Shown: positions 1-8,252 of the stretch, piece after piece | Position numbering within the stretch: position 1 is the first letter of the stretch | How the letters are laid out: each line of letters starts with the position of its first letter | DNA from: an uncultured Clostridia bacterium | Lineage (GTDB): Bacteria > Bacillota > Clostridia > Lachnospirales > CAG-274 | Length of the DNA stretch: 17,218 bases | NCBI GenBank assembly: GCA_947589405.1 | Contig: CANQBT010000033.1 | Coordinates: 1-17,218 of the forward strand | Direction: 5' to 3' | Notes under the pieces: generated by a model | The model's input: the letters and a program-made list of their open reading frames with translations, nothing else | Databases searched by the model: none | Told to the model about the DNA's origin: nothing | Made by a program: the position numbers and the translations under genes

Positions 1-1725
1 GATCAGCTTCTTGTATACTCTCCCGATTACGGCGGAGCCGAAGGGGATATTACTTCAATTTACTACAAGGGCTATCAGGTACCCGACGGAAAGCTTACGG
101 AAATGCAGACCCTTCTGGGTAATATTCAAACGCTCTATAACACAAGGGAAGCAGCTGCGGCAACTATAAGGACTGCTCAGCAGGGCGGACTTGAGGTAAC
201 AATAAAGGGCGATGAGTATTACCTGGATCAATATGAGAAAAAATGCACACAGGCGGACGACCTTTACAGACTTTTGTACAATGTGGCAAGAGCAGGCAAC
301 AACAATGCGGAAAAACAGAAGTATGTAGATACATTCAACAATACGAATTGGCTCATACTCAATGAGATAAATGTTGCCGATGATCTCTCTTCCGTTATAA
401 AGATAGAGACAAAGACTATAACCACAAAGTATAAGTCTATAGTATGGAATACCGCTCTTATTACGGACGAGGAAGGCTCCAATATATCGGATGAGCCTTA
501 CGAGCTGTATCAGATGAACAGTAATTTCTGCGTAGGTGTAGCCGACAACAACGGCTTCCTTATACCTATAGGCGCTCAGAAGGACATTAACGTTAAGTCA
601 GTAAACAAAAAAATAAAGGAAGAGATAAGCAGGATCACAGGAGACGGAGGGCTTAACAACGTTTGCTATGGTTCCGCTACGAATGATAAGGGCAAGCCTA
701 TTGACATTATACTTTTCAGCGGTGAAAAATACTGGTATATGGCTGCCGTTACCACAGATGGGCAGACCGTTGAAATAGACAATGTGGACGGATATATAGG
801 AACGTTTAACTGCAATACTACGGCGGACACCCATTTTCTGGAGTATGACCATACCACTATCACAGGTGTTAATCAGCTTTTCTTGGCATCTCTTGACAGC
901 GGTTATATACCCTATAAGATCAACCTTAAAAACAATGACGGAAGCACCATAGACGAGGTGGCTGACCCATTCGCATGGGAGACCGAGACCAAGAACTCCG
1001 GCTCCGACAGTAGTGAAAATACCGTACAGGGAAAAGTAGACGACGGAAAGGGTATAAGAGGAGCCTACTACAGATCATGGTCTGATATAAAAGGAAATGT
1101 AGTGCTTCTGGGCTTTACGGAGGACGATATGCGTGTTGAGTCGACCTCCGAACTGGCTACCGAGGGTACAACAGACGTTCCCCTTAATATGGAAGGCTCT
1201 ACGGAAACCACTACGGAAGCAAAACGTGAAATATCCGATTCCGATATTTACAATGCGCATCTCTATGTATACAAATATGAAACAAAGGCATCAAAGGTGC
1301 CTGAGCACGGTAATGACTCTATGTCTAACTGGAAGGGACCCGATGTTACTCTCTTTGACGCAGGCATAAGACTTGACGGACCTTTTGGCAGACTTCTTCA
1401 ACCGGCTGTTAACTTCTTTACATTGCTGCGATGGACATTTATGGGCATTATATATGCTCTGGCGGCGTTGTATGCCGTATATTTGGGAGTTAAAATTGCC
1501 AGAGCAGATGATGAAGAAAAGCGTCATGAAGCTAAGGATCATCTGACGTGGTTCATACTTGCAATATTTATTGTACATATAACCATTGCTTTCCTGTATC
1601 TGGGACAAAAACAGCTTACTGCGTGGGAAGAGGAAGTCACGTCTAACATAGGTGTAGAGGAAACTACCGAAAAAATCGTTGAAACAACAACGGCTTCGGA
1701 CCCGGACAAAATAACGCTTAAATAA
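1..1725 (+). CDS. Large surface protein with C-terminal T4SS-pilin-like membrane hairpin (5' partial)
   Basis: The reading frame is open from base 1, so the gene starts upstream; the first ATG at 103 is internal. About 574 codons are visible. The first ~440 residues are soluble, rich in Asn/Asp/Thr and probably extracytoplasmic, with Ser/Thr/Glu-rich linkers around 990-1060 and 1130-1240. I recognise no domain there. Near the C-terminus lie two membrane helices (about 1405-1497 and 1545-1606) joined by a short charged loop, ARADDEEKRHEAKDHLTW. Two helices with a charged loop ending in a K-D/K-x-L motif resemble VirB2-type pilin subunits of Gram-positive type IV secretion systems. The protein ends in a Thr/Glu-rich tail. 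It is followed after 14 bp by the next gene, whose SD abuts this stop, so the two are probably co-transcribed. A role in a conjugation or secretion apparatus is an inference; the ectodomain is unidentified. Confidence 0.8.
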   Translation, partial: DQLLVYSPDYGGAEGDITSIYYKGYQVPDGKLTEMQTLLGNIQTLYNTREAAAATIRTAQQGGLEVTIKGDEYYLDQYEKKCTQADDLYRLLYNVARAGNNNAEKQKYVDTFNNTNWLILNEINVADDLSSVIKIETKTITTKYKSIVWNTALITDEEGSNISDEPYELYQMNSNFCVGVADNNGFLIPIGAQKDINVKSVNKKIKEEISRITGDGGLNNVCYGSATNDKGKPIDIILFSGEKYWYMAAVTTDGQTVEIDNVDGYIGTFNCNTTADTHFLEYDHTTITGVNQLFLASLDSGYIPYKINLKNNDGSTIDEVADPFAWETETKNSGSDSSENTVQGKVDDGKGIRGAYYRSWSDIKGNVVLLGFTEDDMRVESTSELATEGTTDVPLNMEGSTETTTEAKREISDSDIYNAHLYVYKYETKASKVPEHGNDSMSNWKGPDVTLFDAGIRLDGPFGRLLQPAVNFFTLLRWTFMGIIYALAALYAVYLGVKIARADDEEKRHEAKDHLTWFILAIFIVHITIAFLYLGQKQLTAWEEEVTSNIGVEETTEKIVETTTASDPDKITLK

Positions 1726-1739
1726 GGAGGTATAGTATT

Positions 1740-3122
1740 ATGGCGGACAAAAAAAGAAAAAATGAAGCTGCGGAATATGAGGACAATAAAAAAGAAAATA
1801 CCCCTCAGGATCATGTGAATAAAAAGAGAAATGAAAAAGGTGAAGTCGATACAAGAAACACAGACGATCTATACACCTCCGAAGAAGATGATATGGAGGA
1901 GGAAAGCACCGAGTTTCTTAAAAATGAGGACCATATCGAATTTATAGGCTCTCTTTTCGGCGATGTGTTTGAAAGCGAAGAGGAGGCTCTTGACGCTCTC
2001 AGCAAAATAGCCATAAATGGCAAAAGGCTAACCAATATTACAGATCTTGAGGAAGCTGTCAGGTTAATAAAGCAGGCTATAGCACAAAGCGGCATAGGCG
2101 CTATCGCTATAGAGGAAAACGGCACATTCAGGGCTCTTGAATTTCCTGACTATGACACCGATGATATAAAGATAAGCAAACCCAAGAAGGAAAAATTCAA
2201 GCCGGAACCACCTCCCCGTAAGTCTAAAGCGGAAATAATAGAAGAAGAGGAAGAGGTTGAGCCTGTAAAGGCTGAACCTGAGGATAAAGAGGAAAGGGAG
2301 CCTGAGAAAAAGTCCGATAAGGAAATGGAAATTGAATATCCTGACAACGACAGGACCGAAGATGTCTATACCTTTAAAAAGCCTGAGGAATTTAATCTTA
2401 AATTTGATTCCTATTCCGATGAATTTCTCAATGAAAATGTAAGCGGTATAGTTGTGTTAAGCAGACTTTCAGGCATTCCGCTTGAAAATAACGGCAACAG
2501 CAAGGATATGCTTGAAAGAGCTGCGGACAGACTTTATGTCAACGGTATGCCTGCACTTATGTTTTACGGCATGGGTAAGAAGGAAAAGCTTACCGAAGAG
2601 GATTATAACACTCTGGGAACAAGCATTGCCGCTACTCTCAAAAAGACATTCATAGATAAGGAGAAGGGCAATTACGTTATGTACAGAGGAGAGAAGGAGG
2701 ATACGTTTACAGCCTTTACAATGGGCTCAGATTCTCTTCCGACTGTGGAGCCTGAGAAGGTGGAGCTGCTTTCAGGCTTCAAAAAAAGGATCTCATCACA
2801 GGAAAGTCTTGACAAGAATCAGGCGGATTATGATAAATATATAAGCGAAATGAAGCGATACAATACCTATAAGGAACTTGCGGATATATCAGCTGAAGCG
2901 ATCAGCGCCGCCGCATCTGTCATTCCGCTTAACAAGATAAGAAGAACAAGCATAGAAGAGCTTCAGAGGGAAAAGGGCATTGTACCTGAAACATTTACCC
3001 CTACGGCGCCTGTTCCTCATATGGAAAAAACTGCCGAAATGAATAAAGAGCCTGAGATGATGGCTCCGGGAATGGGCTCCCTGAGTCCACGACGTAACAG
3101 ACCAACTGATAATAATGACTGA
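1740..3122 (+). CDS. Acidic, partly disordered cytoplasmic protein of unknown function
   Basis: A 460-residue protein with no signal peptide or membrane segment. The start is fixed by a perfect AGGAGG at 1725-1730, nine bases before the ATG and overlapping the upstream stop. Order: a highly charged Lys/Glu/Asp N-terminus (1-60), a small folded-looking segment with a DALSKIAINGKRL region (about 65-135), a long Pro/Glu/Lys linker with EEEEEVEPVKAEPEDKEE (about 145-200), a second folded-looking region (about 215-340), a helical segment with many Ala (about 350-405), and a Pro/Met-rich tail. I do not recognise any family. Its neighbour upstream suggests it belongs to the same surface or secretion operon, possibly as a cytoplasmic accessory. 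Real coding is well supported by the length, the SD and the terminator directly after the stop. Confidence 0.85.
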   Translation: MADKKRKNEAAEYEDNKKENTPQDHVNKKRNEKGEVDTRNTDDLYTSEEDDMEEESTEFLKNEDHIEFIGSLFGDVFESEEEALDALSKIAINGKRLTNITDLEEAVRLIKQAIAQSGIGAIAIEENGTFRALEFPDYDTDDIKISKPKKEKFKPEPPPRKSKAEIIEEEEEVEPVKAEPEDKEEREPEKKSDKEMEIEYPDNDRTEDVYTFKKPEEFNLKFDSYSDEFLNENVSGIVVLSRLSGIPLENNGNSKDMLERAADRLYVNGMPALMFYGMGKKEKLTEEDYNTLGTSIAATLKKTFIDKEKGNYVMYRGEKEDTFTAFTMGSDSLPTVEPEKVELLSGFKKRISSQESLDKNQADYDKYISEMKRYNTYKELADISAEAISAAASVIPLNKIRRTSIEELQREKGIVPETFTPTAPVPHMEKTAEMNKEPEMMAPGMGSLSPRRNRPTDNND

Positions 3123-3123
3123 T

Positions 3124-3159
3124 AAAAAGACCGCCTGCGAAATGCAGACGGTCTTTTTT
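3124..3159 (+). terminator. Rho-independent terminator after the + strand gene pair
   Basis: A hairpin begins two bases after the stop codon. Arms AAAAAGACCGCCTGC (3124-3138) and GCAGACGGTCTTTTT (3144-3158) pair over 15 bp with one C/A mismatch around a GAAAT loop, and the right arm runs into six Ts. The A-run on the left arm gives some U-tract in the other direction, but leftward use is less likely because a REP pair separates it from the opposing operon. Confidence 0.9.
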
Positions 3160-3227
3160 GTGATAAGCCCGTTGAGTGAAATAACGTATGTATGTAGGTT
3201 ATATAATGTTGAATTTAATGGTATTTT

Positions 3228-3321
3228 CGGACGTGCGATGCACGCCCCTACTGACAATATCGGCTGCTTATGCGGTTGAAAGCTGTTGCGGTGTTTGTAG
3301 GGGCGACCATTGTGTCGCCCG
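3228..3321. repeat. Pair of inverted REP-like elements (REPIN-like)
   Basis: Two GTAGGGGCG-core elements sit head-out: one on the - strand (3251 down to 3228) and one on the + strand (3297 to 3321), about 45 bp apart. Each holds its own hairpin: CGTGC-GAT-GCACG in the left copy and GGGCGAC-CATTGT-GTCGCCC in the right copy. A smaller CCCG-TAT-CGGG hairpin overlaps the right end. They lie between two converging transcription units. Such GTAGGGGCG palindromes are commonly scattered through intergenic regions of gut Firmicutes. The rest of 3163-3328 shows nothing else I can name. The right copy could also slow leftward transcription just past the kinase stop, but it lacks a U-tract. Confidence 0.7.
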
Positions 3322-3328
3322 TATCGGG

Positions 3329-4981
3329 CTATGCCTTCGTATTACTTAATGTAGTCTGTACCGTAAAAACTCCATTGGCTATGCTTATGTCCAGAATACT
3401 GTTGTATTTTTTGGCTATTCTTTCCATTTGTTCTAAGCCAAAGCCATGATTGAGCTTATCCTTTTTTGTTGTGCTCAAATGCCCTGTGGAATTATTTTCA
3501 TTATCTATACAGGAATTACGGCATTTGATTGACAAAAAGCCTTTGTTTTTCTTTATCCTCAGTTCTATGAACCGTTCATTATCTGTTTTTTGACAAGCTT
3601 CGATGGCATTGTCAAGCATATTTACAAGGAATGTACACAGATCTTCGTCGGGAATATTCAGATCCTTATCCACATCTATATCTGCGGTCATCTTTATTCC
3701 GGCTGCTTCCGCCTCCGATATACCGTAATGCACAATAGAATCGATAACGTAATTATCGGAAAACTCTACCTTAGGGGCATTGCCTGACATATCGTTAAGC
3801 TTGTCAAGATACTGACCTATCTCATTTATTTTGTTTTGCTTATACATAAGATGAAGGGTGATTATATCGCTTTTCCATCTGTGACGAAGTCCTGAGCTTT
3901 GACGGAAGCTTTTCAGCACGGTATCATAGCTTTTTCTTGCTATTTCATTCTGTATCTTAAGGCGATTGGCTTCCGCTTCCACATCGGCAAATGAAAATGT
4001 GTGATAAATAAGAGCCGCTATTGCGCAGGCAGTTATGATATAAAGCGAGATCCAATGGAGCATAGATTCATAGGCTCCGTTTGCGAAAATACTTATCATT
4101 AACTGATTTATATTCTTTGCCAGCTCGCTTTGCCTTATTGCGGATATTAAGTATATACCGATCACCATAAGAGGAATAGCAATGCAGATATATATATAAT
4201 ATCTGAAAAGCTTCTTTTTTCTGTTCAATGAAATGTACAGCAGAACTGCTGCAGGAGGCATATAGCTTATATAATCATTTTGCAGCAGGTTATTGAACTG
4301 CTCGGGTATGAAATAAAAACCATTGTTCAAAACCATGTTGTGTATTGTAAAGCTTCCTGCGGCAAGAGCCAGCAAAATAAGGCTGAGATCCGCTCTGTTC
4401 ATTGCTATTCCCAACAAAAGCAGTCCGCACAGCATAATAAATATGAGTCCCGAAACACCTGAAGGTATTGCAAAATAATTAGCTGCAGCTGTGGGAAATC
4501 TGTTTTTGGTATAGTCGGAGGTAATATTTAGCATAGGCGGAAATATGCCTACGTTTTCTCCGTTGGGACAACTGAATACCATCTTGACAACGCAGCTGTC
4601 TGCTGACGCTGAAAAAGGCACCTCTATATTATTCATGTTTATGGCATCGTCCTGATCGGCACATGTGCAGCTGTATACAAGATCATCGTCAAAATAAATA
4701 TCAACGCTGCAATTTGTAATATTAAAGGCTGCAAAATCTCCCATAGTAATATTGCTGCACAGAGTCGTAAATGTATAGAAGCCCTTTGTGTTTATACTTT
4801 CATAGGTGTCCTTTACTTCTATAGGAACGGTATTTCCGTATTCGTCTGTATAATAAGCGTTTTGCCATTCCACAAATGTATTGGGAGAATCCATATCCGT
4901 GAAGGAATGCAGGAAAGAAAATGTTATGACACATATACATATAAATATTATGATACAAATGTATTTTTTCAAATCATTCAC
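3329..4981 (-). CDS. GHKL sensor histidine kinase with cysteine-containing ectodomain (AgrC/VirS-like class)
   Basis: A 550-residue membrane kinase, last gene of the seven-gene block. Helix 1 is at about 7-25; a ~145-residue extracytoplasmic, probably beta-rich domain (27-170) has six cysteines (75, 91, 105, 107, 130, 138); about six helices follow (172-327), an arrangement like 7TMR-DISM receptors. The linker leads to the dimerisation/phosphoacceptor segment LRHRWKSDI (His367), the N-box LVNMLDNAIEAC (Asn454, Asn458) and the G-box NHGFGLEQM (513-516). This is the HATPase_c_5/GHKL class that partners LytTR regulators. The start is GTG with only a weak AAAG upstream; it is preferred because it lines up with the N-terminus of the paralogue at 13212 and supplies helix 1. 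A 57-bp gap follows the MFS gene. It is a clear paralogue of the frameshifted kinase at 11864-13239. Its ligand is unknown. Confidence 0.9.
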   Translation of the reverse strand: MNDLKKYICIIIFICICVITFSFLHSFTDMDSPNTFVEWQNAYYTDEYGNTVPIEVKDTYESINTKGFYTFTTLCSNITMGDFAAFNITNCSVDIYFDDDLVYSCTCADQDDAINMNNIEVPFSASADSCVVKMVFSCPNGENVGIFPPMLNITSDYTKNRFPTAAANYFAIPSGVSGLIFIMLCGLLLLGIAMNRADLSLILLALAAGSFTIHNMVLNNGFYFIPEQFNNLLQNDYISYMPPAAVLLYISLNRKKKLFRYYIYICIAIPLMVIGIYLISAIRQSELAKNINQLMISIFANGAYESMLHWISLYIITACAIAALIYHTFSFADVEAEANRLKIQNEIARKSYDTVLKSFRQSSGLRHRWKSDIITLHLMYKQNKINEIGQYLDKLNDMSGNAPKVEFSDNYVIDSIVHYGISEAEAAGIKMTADIDVDKDLNIPDEDLCTFLVNMLDNAIEACQKTDNERFIELRIKKNKGFLSIKCRNSCIDNENNSTGHLSTTKKDKLNHGFGLEQMERIAKKYNSILDISIANGVFTVQTTLSNTKA

Positions 4982-5001
4982 CGACTTTACATATATTTAT
5001 A

Positions 5002-5017
5002 ATGATAAGTATATCAT
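5002..5017. promoter_or_regulatory. Short perfect palindrome upstream of the distal kinase
   Basis: ATGATA-AGTA-TATCAT lies in the only sizeable gap inside the block (4982-5038), just before the GTG start of the kinase. On the - strand it overlaps a TATACT that could serve as a -10, but no good -35 stands 17 bp upstream. It may be an operator or RNA-processing site, or chance in AT-rich sequence. Confidence 0.25.
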
Positions 5018-5038
5018 AGATTTTGAAAATTTGGTACT

Positions 5039-7084
5039 TTATTTCATACGGAATATATATATACCCGAAAACAGAAAGAATGCAAAGAGGAGACAGAGAT
5101 TTATATTTAAATTGCCTGAATAGAGCACGGTACTGTATATAACAGGAGCAATGGCGTTGCCTATGCCGCCTATAAGAGCCGTGCCTGTAAGCATAAGAGA
5201 GCTGTCGAGCTTTTTAGCCTTTCTTATATTCAACAATGCGCTTGTGACGGAAGGAGAACCGAAGCCGTCAAAAAGTCCTGCCAGAAAAGAAGCAACAGTT
5301 ATAGTTATCGCATTTATATCAGGTATGATCACAAGTACAGCTGCCGCTATTATAAGCATGCTTATAATGGCGGCGGTCTTTCTGCTGAGTACCCTTGCCT
5401 TATTGAGCAGGAAGCCGCTGATATAGTTGCCTGCTATGCCGTATATGAGAAAACCGTATGTGCTTACCATAGGCGACAGACCTTTGACATCAAGAGCCAC
5501 AGGCATAAATGCGATTATATACATAAGCGCTACAGCTACAACGCCTACGGAAAAGATCGTATTTATAAGAAGTGACGGTGTCTTTAAAAACACAAGAAAA
5601 AATCCCGAATAGGAATATCTATCTTCGCTGCCTTGTTTGTATCTGTTCTGTTTTATATGTTCATAGGGCATATATATAAGAGCCGCTATAGTTATAATAA
5701 GCATTATAAAGGCAGTCGCCATATATACGTATGTATAGCCTTTGGCAGCCGCCGTTATGCTTCCCAGAGAACCGCCTACGGTTATTCCAGTAAGTATACC
5801 TATGTTGAACTGTCCGTAATTTACGCTTATGTCCTCAGGGGTTTCGGAACATATAGACGCCAGATAGTTCATAAGGTATTTGAGAAGTCCCTGTGTTATG
5901 CCAAGAAATATTGAACATATTATGATAGTATATATGTTGCTGAAAACAAAGCATATAAAAGCCGGTATTACAGTACACAGACCTATTAAAAGCGTATATC
6001 TTTTGATACTTGTTTTTTTAAAAATAACAGGACTTATTGAAAGTGTCAAAAGAAGGAATACGGCTTCCAAAGAAATCGGAAGAGAAGCGCACAGCGAAAC
6101 AGGAAGCCCAAATATGCTTTCTCCTCTTGAATTTATAATTATAGCGCCGTAAGGCAGGCTTGTATATACTGCAAGATATACAAAAAATGATATAAACCTT
6201 ATATATGTGGGGAAATAGCTGTTCTCCTTTTGGTATTTATATGCTTCTGAATTAATGATCTTCCTGACAGGCAGAAATTCTATTACTATCATTATACATA
6301 TTATAAAGGCTGCCATGAGAGAAAGCAATATATGAATATATGTTTTATTTACATAATCCTGATCTATATCCATATTTATATTGAATTCTCCCTCAGAGCA
6401 TTTAAATACGGATATACCCTTCGTATCATATCCCATGTTTATACGGTCTATAAGTCCGAAGTCTGAAAACTTTTCATTGAAATAATCTTCCATATCCAAT
6501 ATATCATCGGGCCTTAGTCCCTTGTCATACAGCGCCTTTACATCAGCGGCAATATTATTCAGTACAAGAGAAGATATATTGCTTACGGTAGTCTTGTAGT
6601 ATGAAACAGGATGTCGGGTATCAATATATGAATAGTATTTTTTATCATATATGAGCACAATATGGCCAATGCCGTTTTTTGCGGCAAAGGGCTGAGAAAG
6701 TACTCTGTTGCCGTTTACATCCGCAAACTCTGTTTCGTGTTTATGATCGATCATAAATACATCTGCAAGCTTTTCCGCAGTTAATTCAAAATTGGCGGCA
6801 ACAGGCTTATTTTTTTCGTTCAGCACAATGACCTTCATATGGTCGCCGTCCTGAAGAGCGGGATTTTCAACTATTTCGTCAATGCCATAGTAATTATTTA
6901 TGTCGATACCGGCGTCTATGCCTGTTTCAAGCTTTTGAGCAATGATCTCCGTTATAAAGTCAAAATACTGCTCCTTTATTTCAAGACAGCTGTTTTCGGC
7001 AGCTGATCTTACAACGGCATATGTAAATAATACGGATATTAAAATGATCAAAATATTTATTATTATTGAATATTTTCTTTTCAT
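5039..7084 (-). CDS. MFS-type transporter fused to an N-terminal extracytoplasmic sensor-like domain
   Basis: A 681-residue protein. Residues 5-25 are a membrane anchor and 27-247 a soluble extracytoplasmic region built like a receptor input domain (helical stalk, mixed alpha/beta core with PLQ-type loops, second stalk). A helix at 248-270 returns to the cytoplasm. Residues ~293-681 form about 12 further helices in two groups separated by a charged loop (471-497), as in major facilitator proteins; a motif-A-like GNYISGFLLNKARVLSRK stands at about 552-569. Ordinary MFS proteins are ~400 residues, so the first 290 are extra. The ATG is two bases after the lipoprotein stop, indicating translational coupling; an AGGA lies about 13 bases upstream. 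Substrate unknown. It could be a true transporter gated by the ectodomain or a transport-fold signalling receptor; the sequence does not decide. Confidence 0.8.
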   Translation of the reverse strand: MKRKYSIIINILIILISVLFTYAVVRSAAENSCLEIKEQYFDFITEIIAQKLETGIDAGIDINNYYGIDEIVENPALQDGDHMKVIVLNEKNKPVAANFELTAEKLADVFMIDHKHETEFADVNGNRVLSQPFAAKNGIGHIVLIYDKKYYSYIDTRHPVSYYKTTVSNISSLVLNNIAADVKALYDKGLRPDDILDMEDYFNEKFSDFGLIDRINMGYDTKGISVFKCSEGEFNINMDIDQDYVNKTYIHILLSLMAAFIICIMIVIEFLPVRKIINSEAYKYQKENSYFPTYIRFISFFVYLAVYTSLPYGAIIINSRGESIFGLPVSLCASLPISLEAVFLLLTLSISPVIFKKTSIKRYTLLIGLCTVIPAFICFVFSNIYTIIICSIFLGITQGLLKYLMNYLASICSETPEDISVNYGQFNIGILTGITVGGSLGSITAAAKGYTYVYMATAFIMLIITIAALIYMPYEHIKQNRYKQGSEDRYSYSGFFLVFLKTPSLLINTIFSVGVVAVALMYIIAFMPVALDVKGLSPMVSTYGFLIYGIAGNYISGFLLNKARVLSRKTAAIISMLIIAAAVLVIIPDINAITITVASFLAGLFDGFGSPSVTSALLNIRKAKKLDSSLMLTGTALIGGIGNAIAPVIYSTVLYSGNLNINLCLLFAFFLFSGIYIFRMK

Positions 7085-7086
7085 AG

Positions 7087-8250
7087 TCAGTAATATATCC
7101 TGTCTGCATATTCCAGCATATTGTCGCTTATTTCTATTCCCAGCTTATCAGCTGCCCTCTTATTTATTGAAACGTGGAGAGCATAGTCATATTCCTGAGG
7201 TATTTCCTCAGGCTTTTTTCCGTTCATTACGGCTGCCATAGCATTTACAAGATAGCCTGCGTCATCTTCAACAGAAAATGTAACGGACATGAGAGGGGAG
7301 CCTTTACGATCAAATTCATCACCGATCTGTCCGAATACGGGAATACCCATATTATGGAGCATATTGCATATTTCCTCAGCTTTATTTTCGTCTGTTACCA
7401 TAGATGAATTTATCATAAATGCATCTATATTGTATTCGTTTACAAGAGTGAGTATATTTTTCTTGTATTCGCTGTAATAGTTTTCGGCATTCTTTGTCAA
7501 AAGTCCGTCCTCATTCATTTTTATAGAGCTTATTTTTGTGTCGGTTTTAGAGGCAATATCCGAATAATCTGACATTCCCGAAAAAACCTCGTCAAAATAT
7601 ATCATACCCAGATTTTTAAAATCAAATGTTTTTTTATAAAGTATAAATTGATTTACATAGCTTGATGAAAGTATGATAGCCCAAAGGTTGTGTATACCTG
7701 AAGTGTCGCTGTCGTTTGTTATACCTGATGCCACAGGGCTTACGCTGGAGGTCACAAGCACAGGTATTCTTCCGCTGGATAGGCTTTTTCCTATAATACC
7801 TGCGTCAGTACCTATGCATATAAGCATATCAATGCTGTTTTCATCAATATGGCTTTCAATGCTTTTTTTATAGTCGGCAGGATCTTCACTACTCATATCA
7901 TAGTAGTTTGTAATATCTATAAAGCCGTCTGTACAATGCTGTGAAAAATACTCCGCCATATCCTCTGTATAAACATCGTCAGGAGTAAAGGGAAGCTCTT
8001 CGTCCATAGTTATCCAGCCGTTATTTTGCAGTTCATTAAAGAAATAGTAAAAAAGGGCTGTTGAAATATGCGGATCCACGCTCAGTATCTCCACCTTGAA
8101 TTTTTGACCGTCCGAGCGCAGACATGGTTCGTATGTATTGCTCCTAAGTTCATCAATATACTGCTGAGAGCTTTCAAGAGCAAGCTTATTTGTACGGCTG
8201 CAACCGCACAGAAATGAGAAAATGACAATAAAAATTATAAACCTTTTCAT
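7087..8250 (-). CDS. Substrate-binding lipoprotein, ABC_sub_bind (PF04392) type
   Basis: A 387-residue protein with a lipoprotein signal peptide: KR, a hydrophobic stretch and lipobox L14-C-G-C17, so it is probably tethered to the outer face of the membrane by Cys17. The mature part has the two-lobe type I periplasmic-binding look. Segments such as IDMLICIGTDAG, IPVLVTSSVSP and a C-terminal SINKRAADKLGIEISDNML match the pattern of the PF04392 family, whose members end in a comparable region after N-x-K-x-A-x-x-L-G. A strong SD, AGGAGA, lies six bases before the ATG, inside the end of the phosphatase gene (gap 2 bp). No ABC permease or ATPase gene is nearby, so it may serve as a binding partner for the MFS fusion or the receptor proteins beside it rather than for import. 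That last point is inference. Confidence 0.8.
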   Translation of the reverse strand: MKRFIIFIVIFSFLCGCSRTNKLALESSQQYIDELRSNTYEPCLRSDGQKFKVEILSVDPHISTALFYYFFNELQNNGWITMDEELPFTPDDVYTEDMAEYFSQHCTDGFIDITNYYDMSSEDPADYKKSIESHIDENSIDMLICIGTDAGIIGKSLSSGRIPVLVTSSVSPVASGITNDSDTSGIHNLWAIILSSSYVNQFILYKKTFDFKNLGMIYFDEVFSGMSDYSDIASKTDTKISSIKMNEDGLLTKNAENYYSEYKKNILTLVNEYNIDAFMINSSMVTDENKAEEICNMLHNMGIPVFGQIGDEFDRKGSPLMSVTFSVEDDAGYLVNAMAAVMNGKKPEEIPQEYDYALHVSINKRAADKLGIEISDNMLEYADRIYY

Positions 8251-8252
8251 GC

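Noticed and set aside
2889..3257. 122-residue - strand ORF spanning the terminator
   Set aside because: Overlaps the end of a well-supported + strand gene, the terminator and a REP element; no SD and no protein-like pattern.
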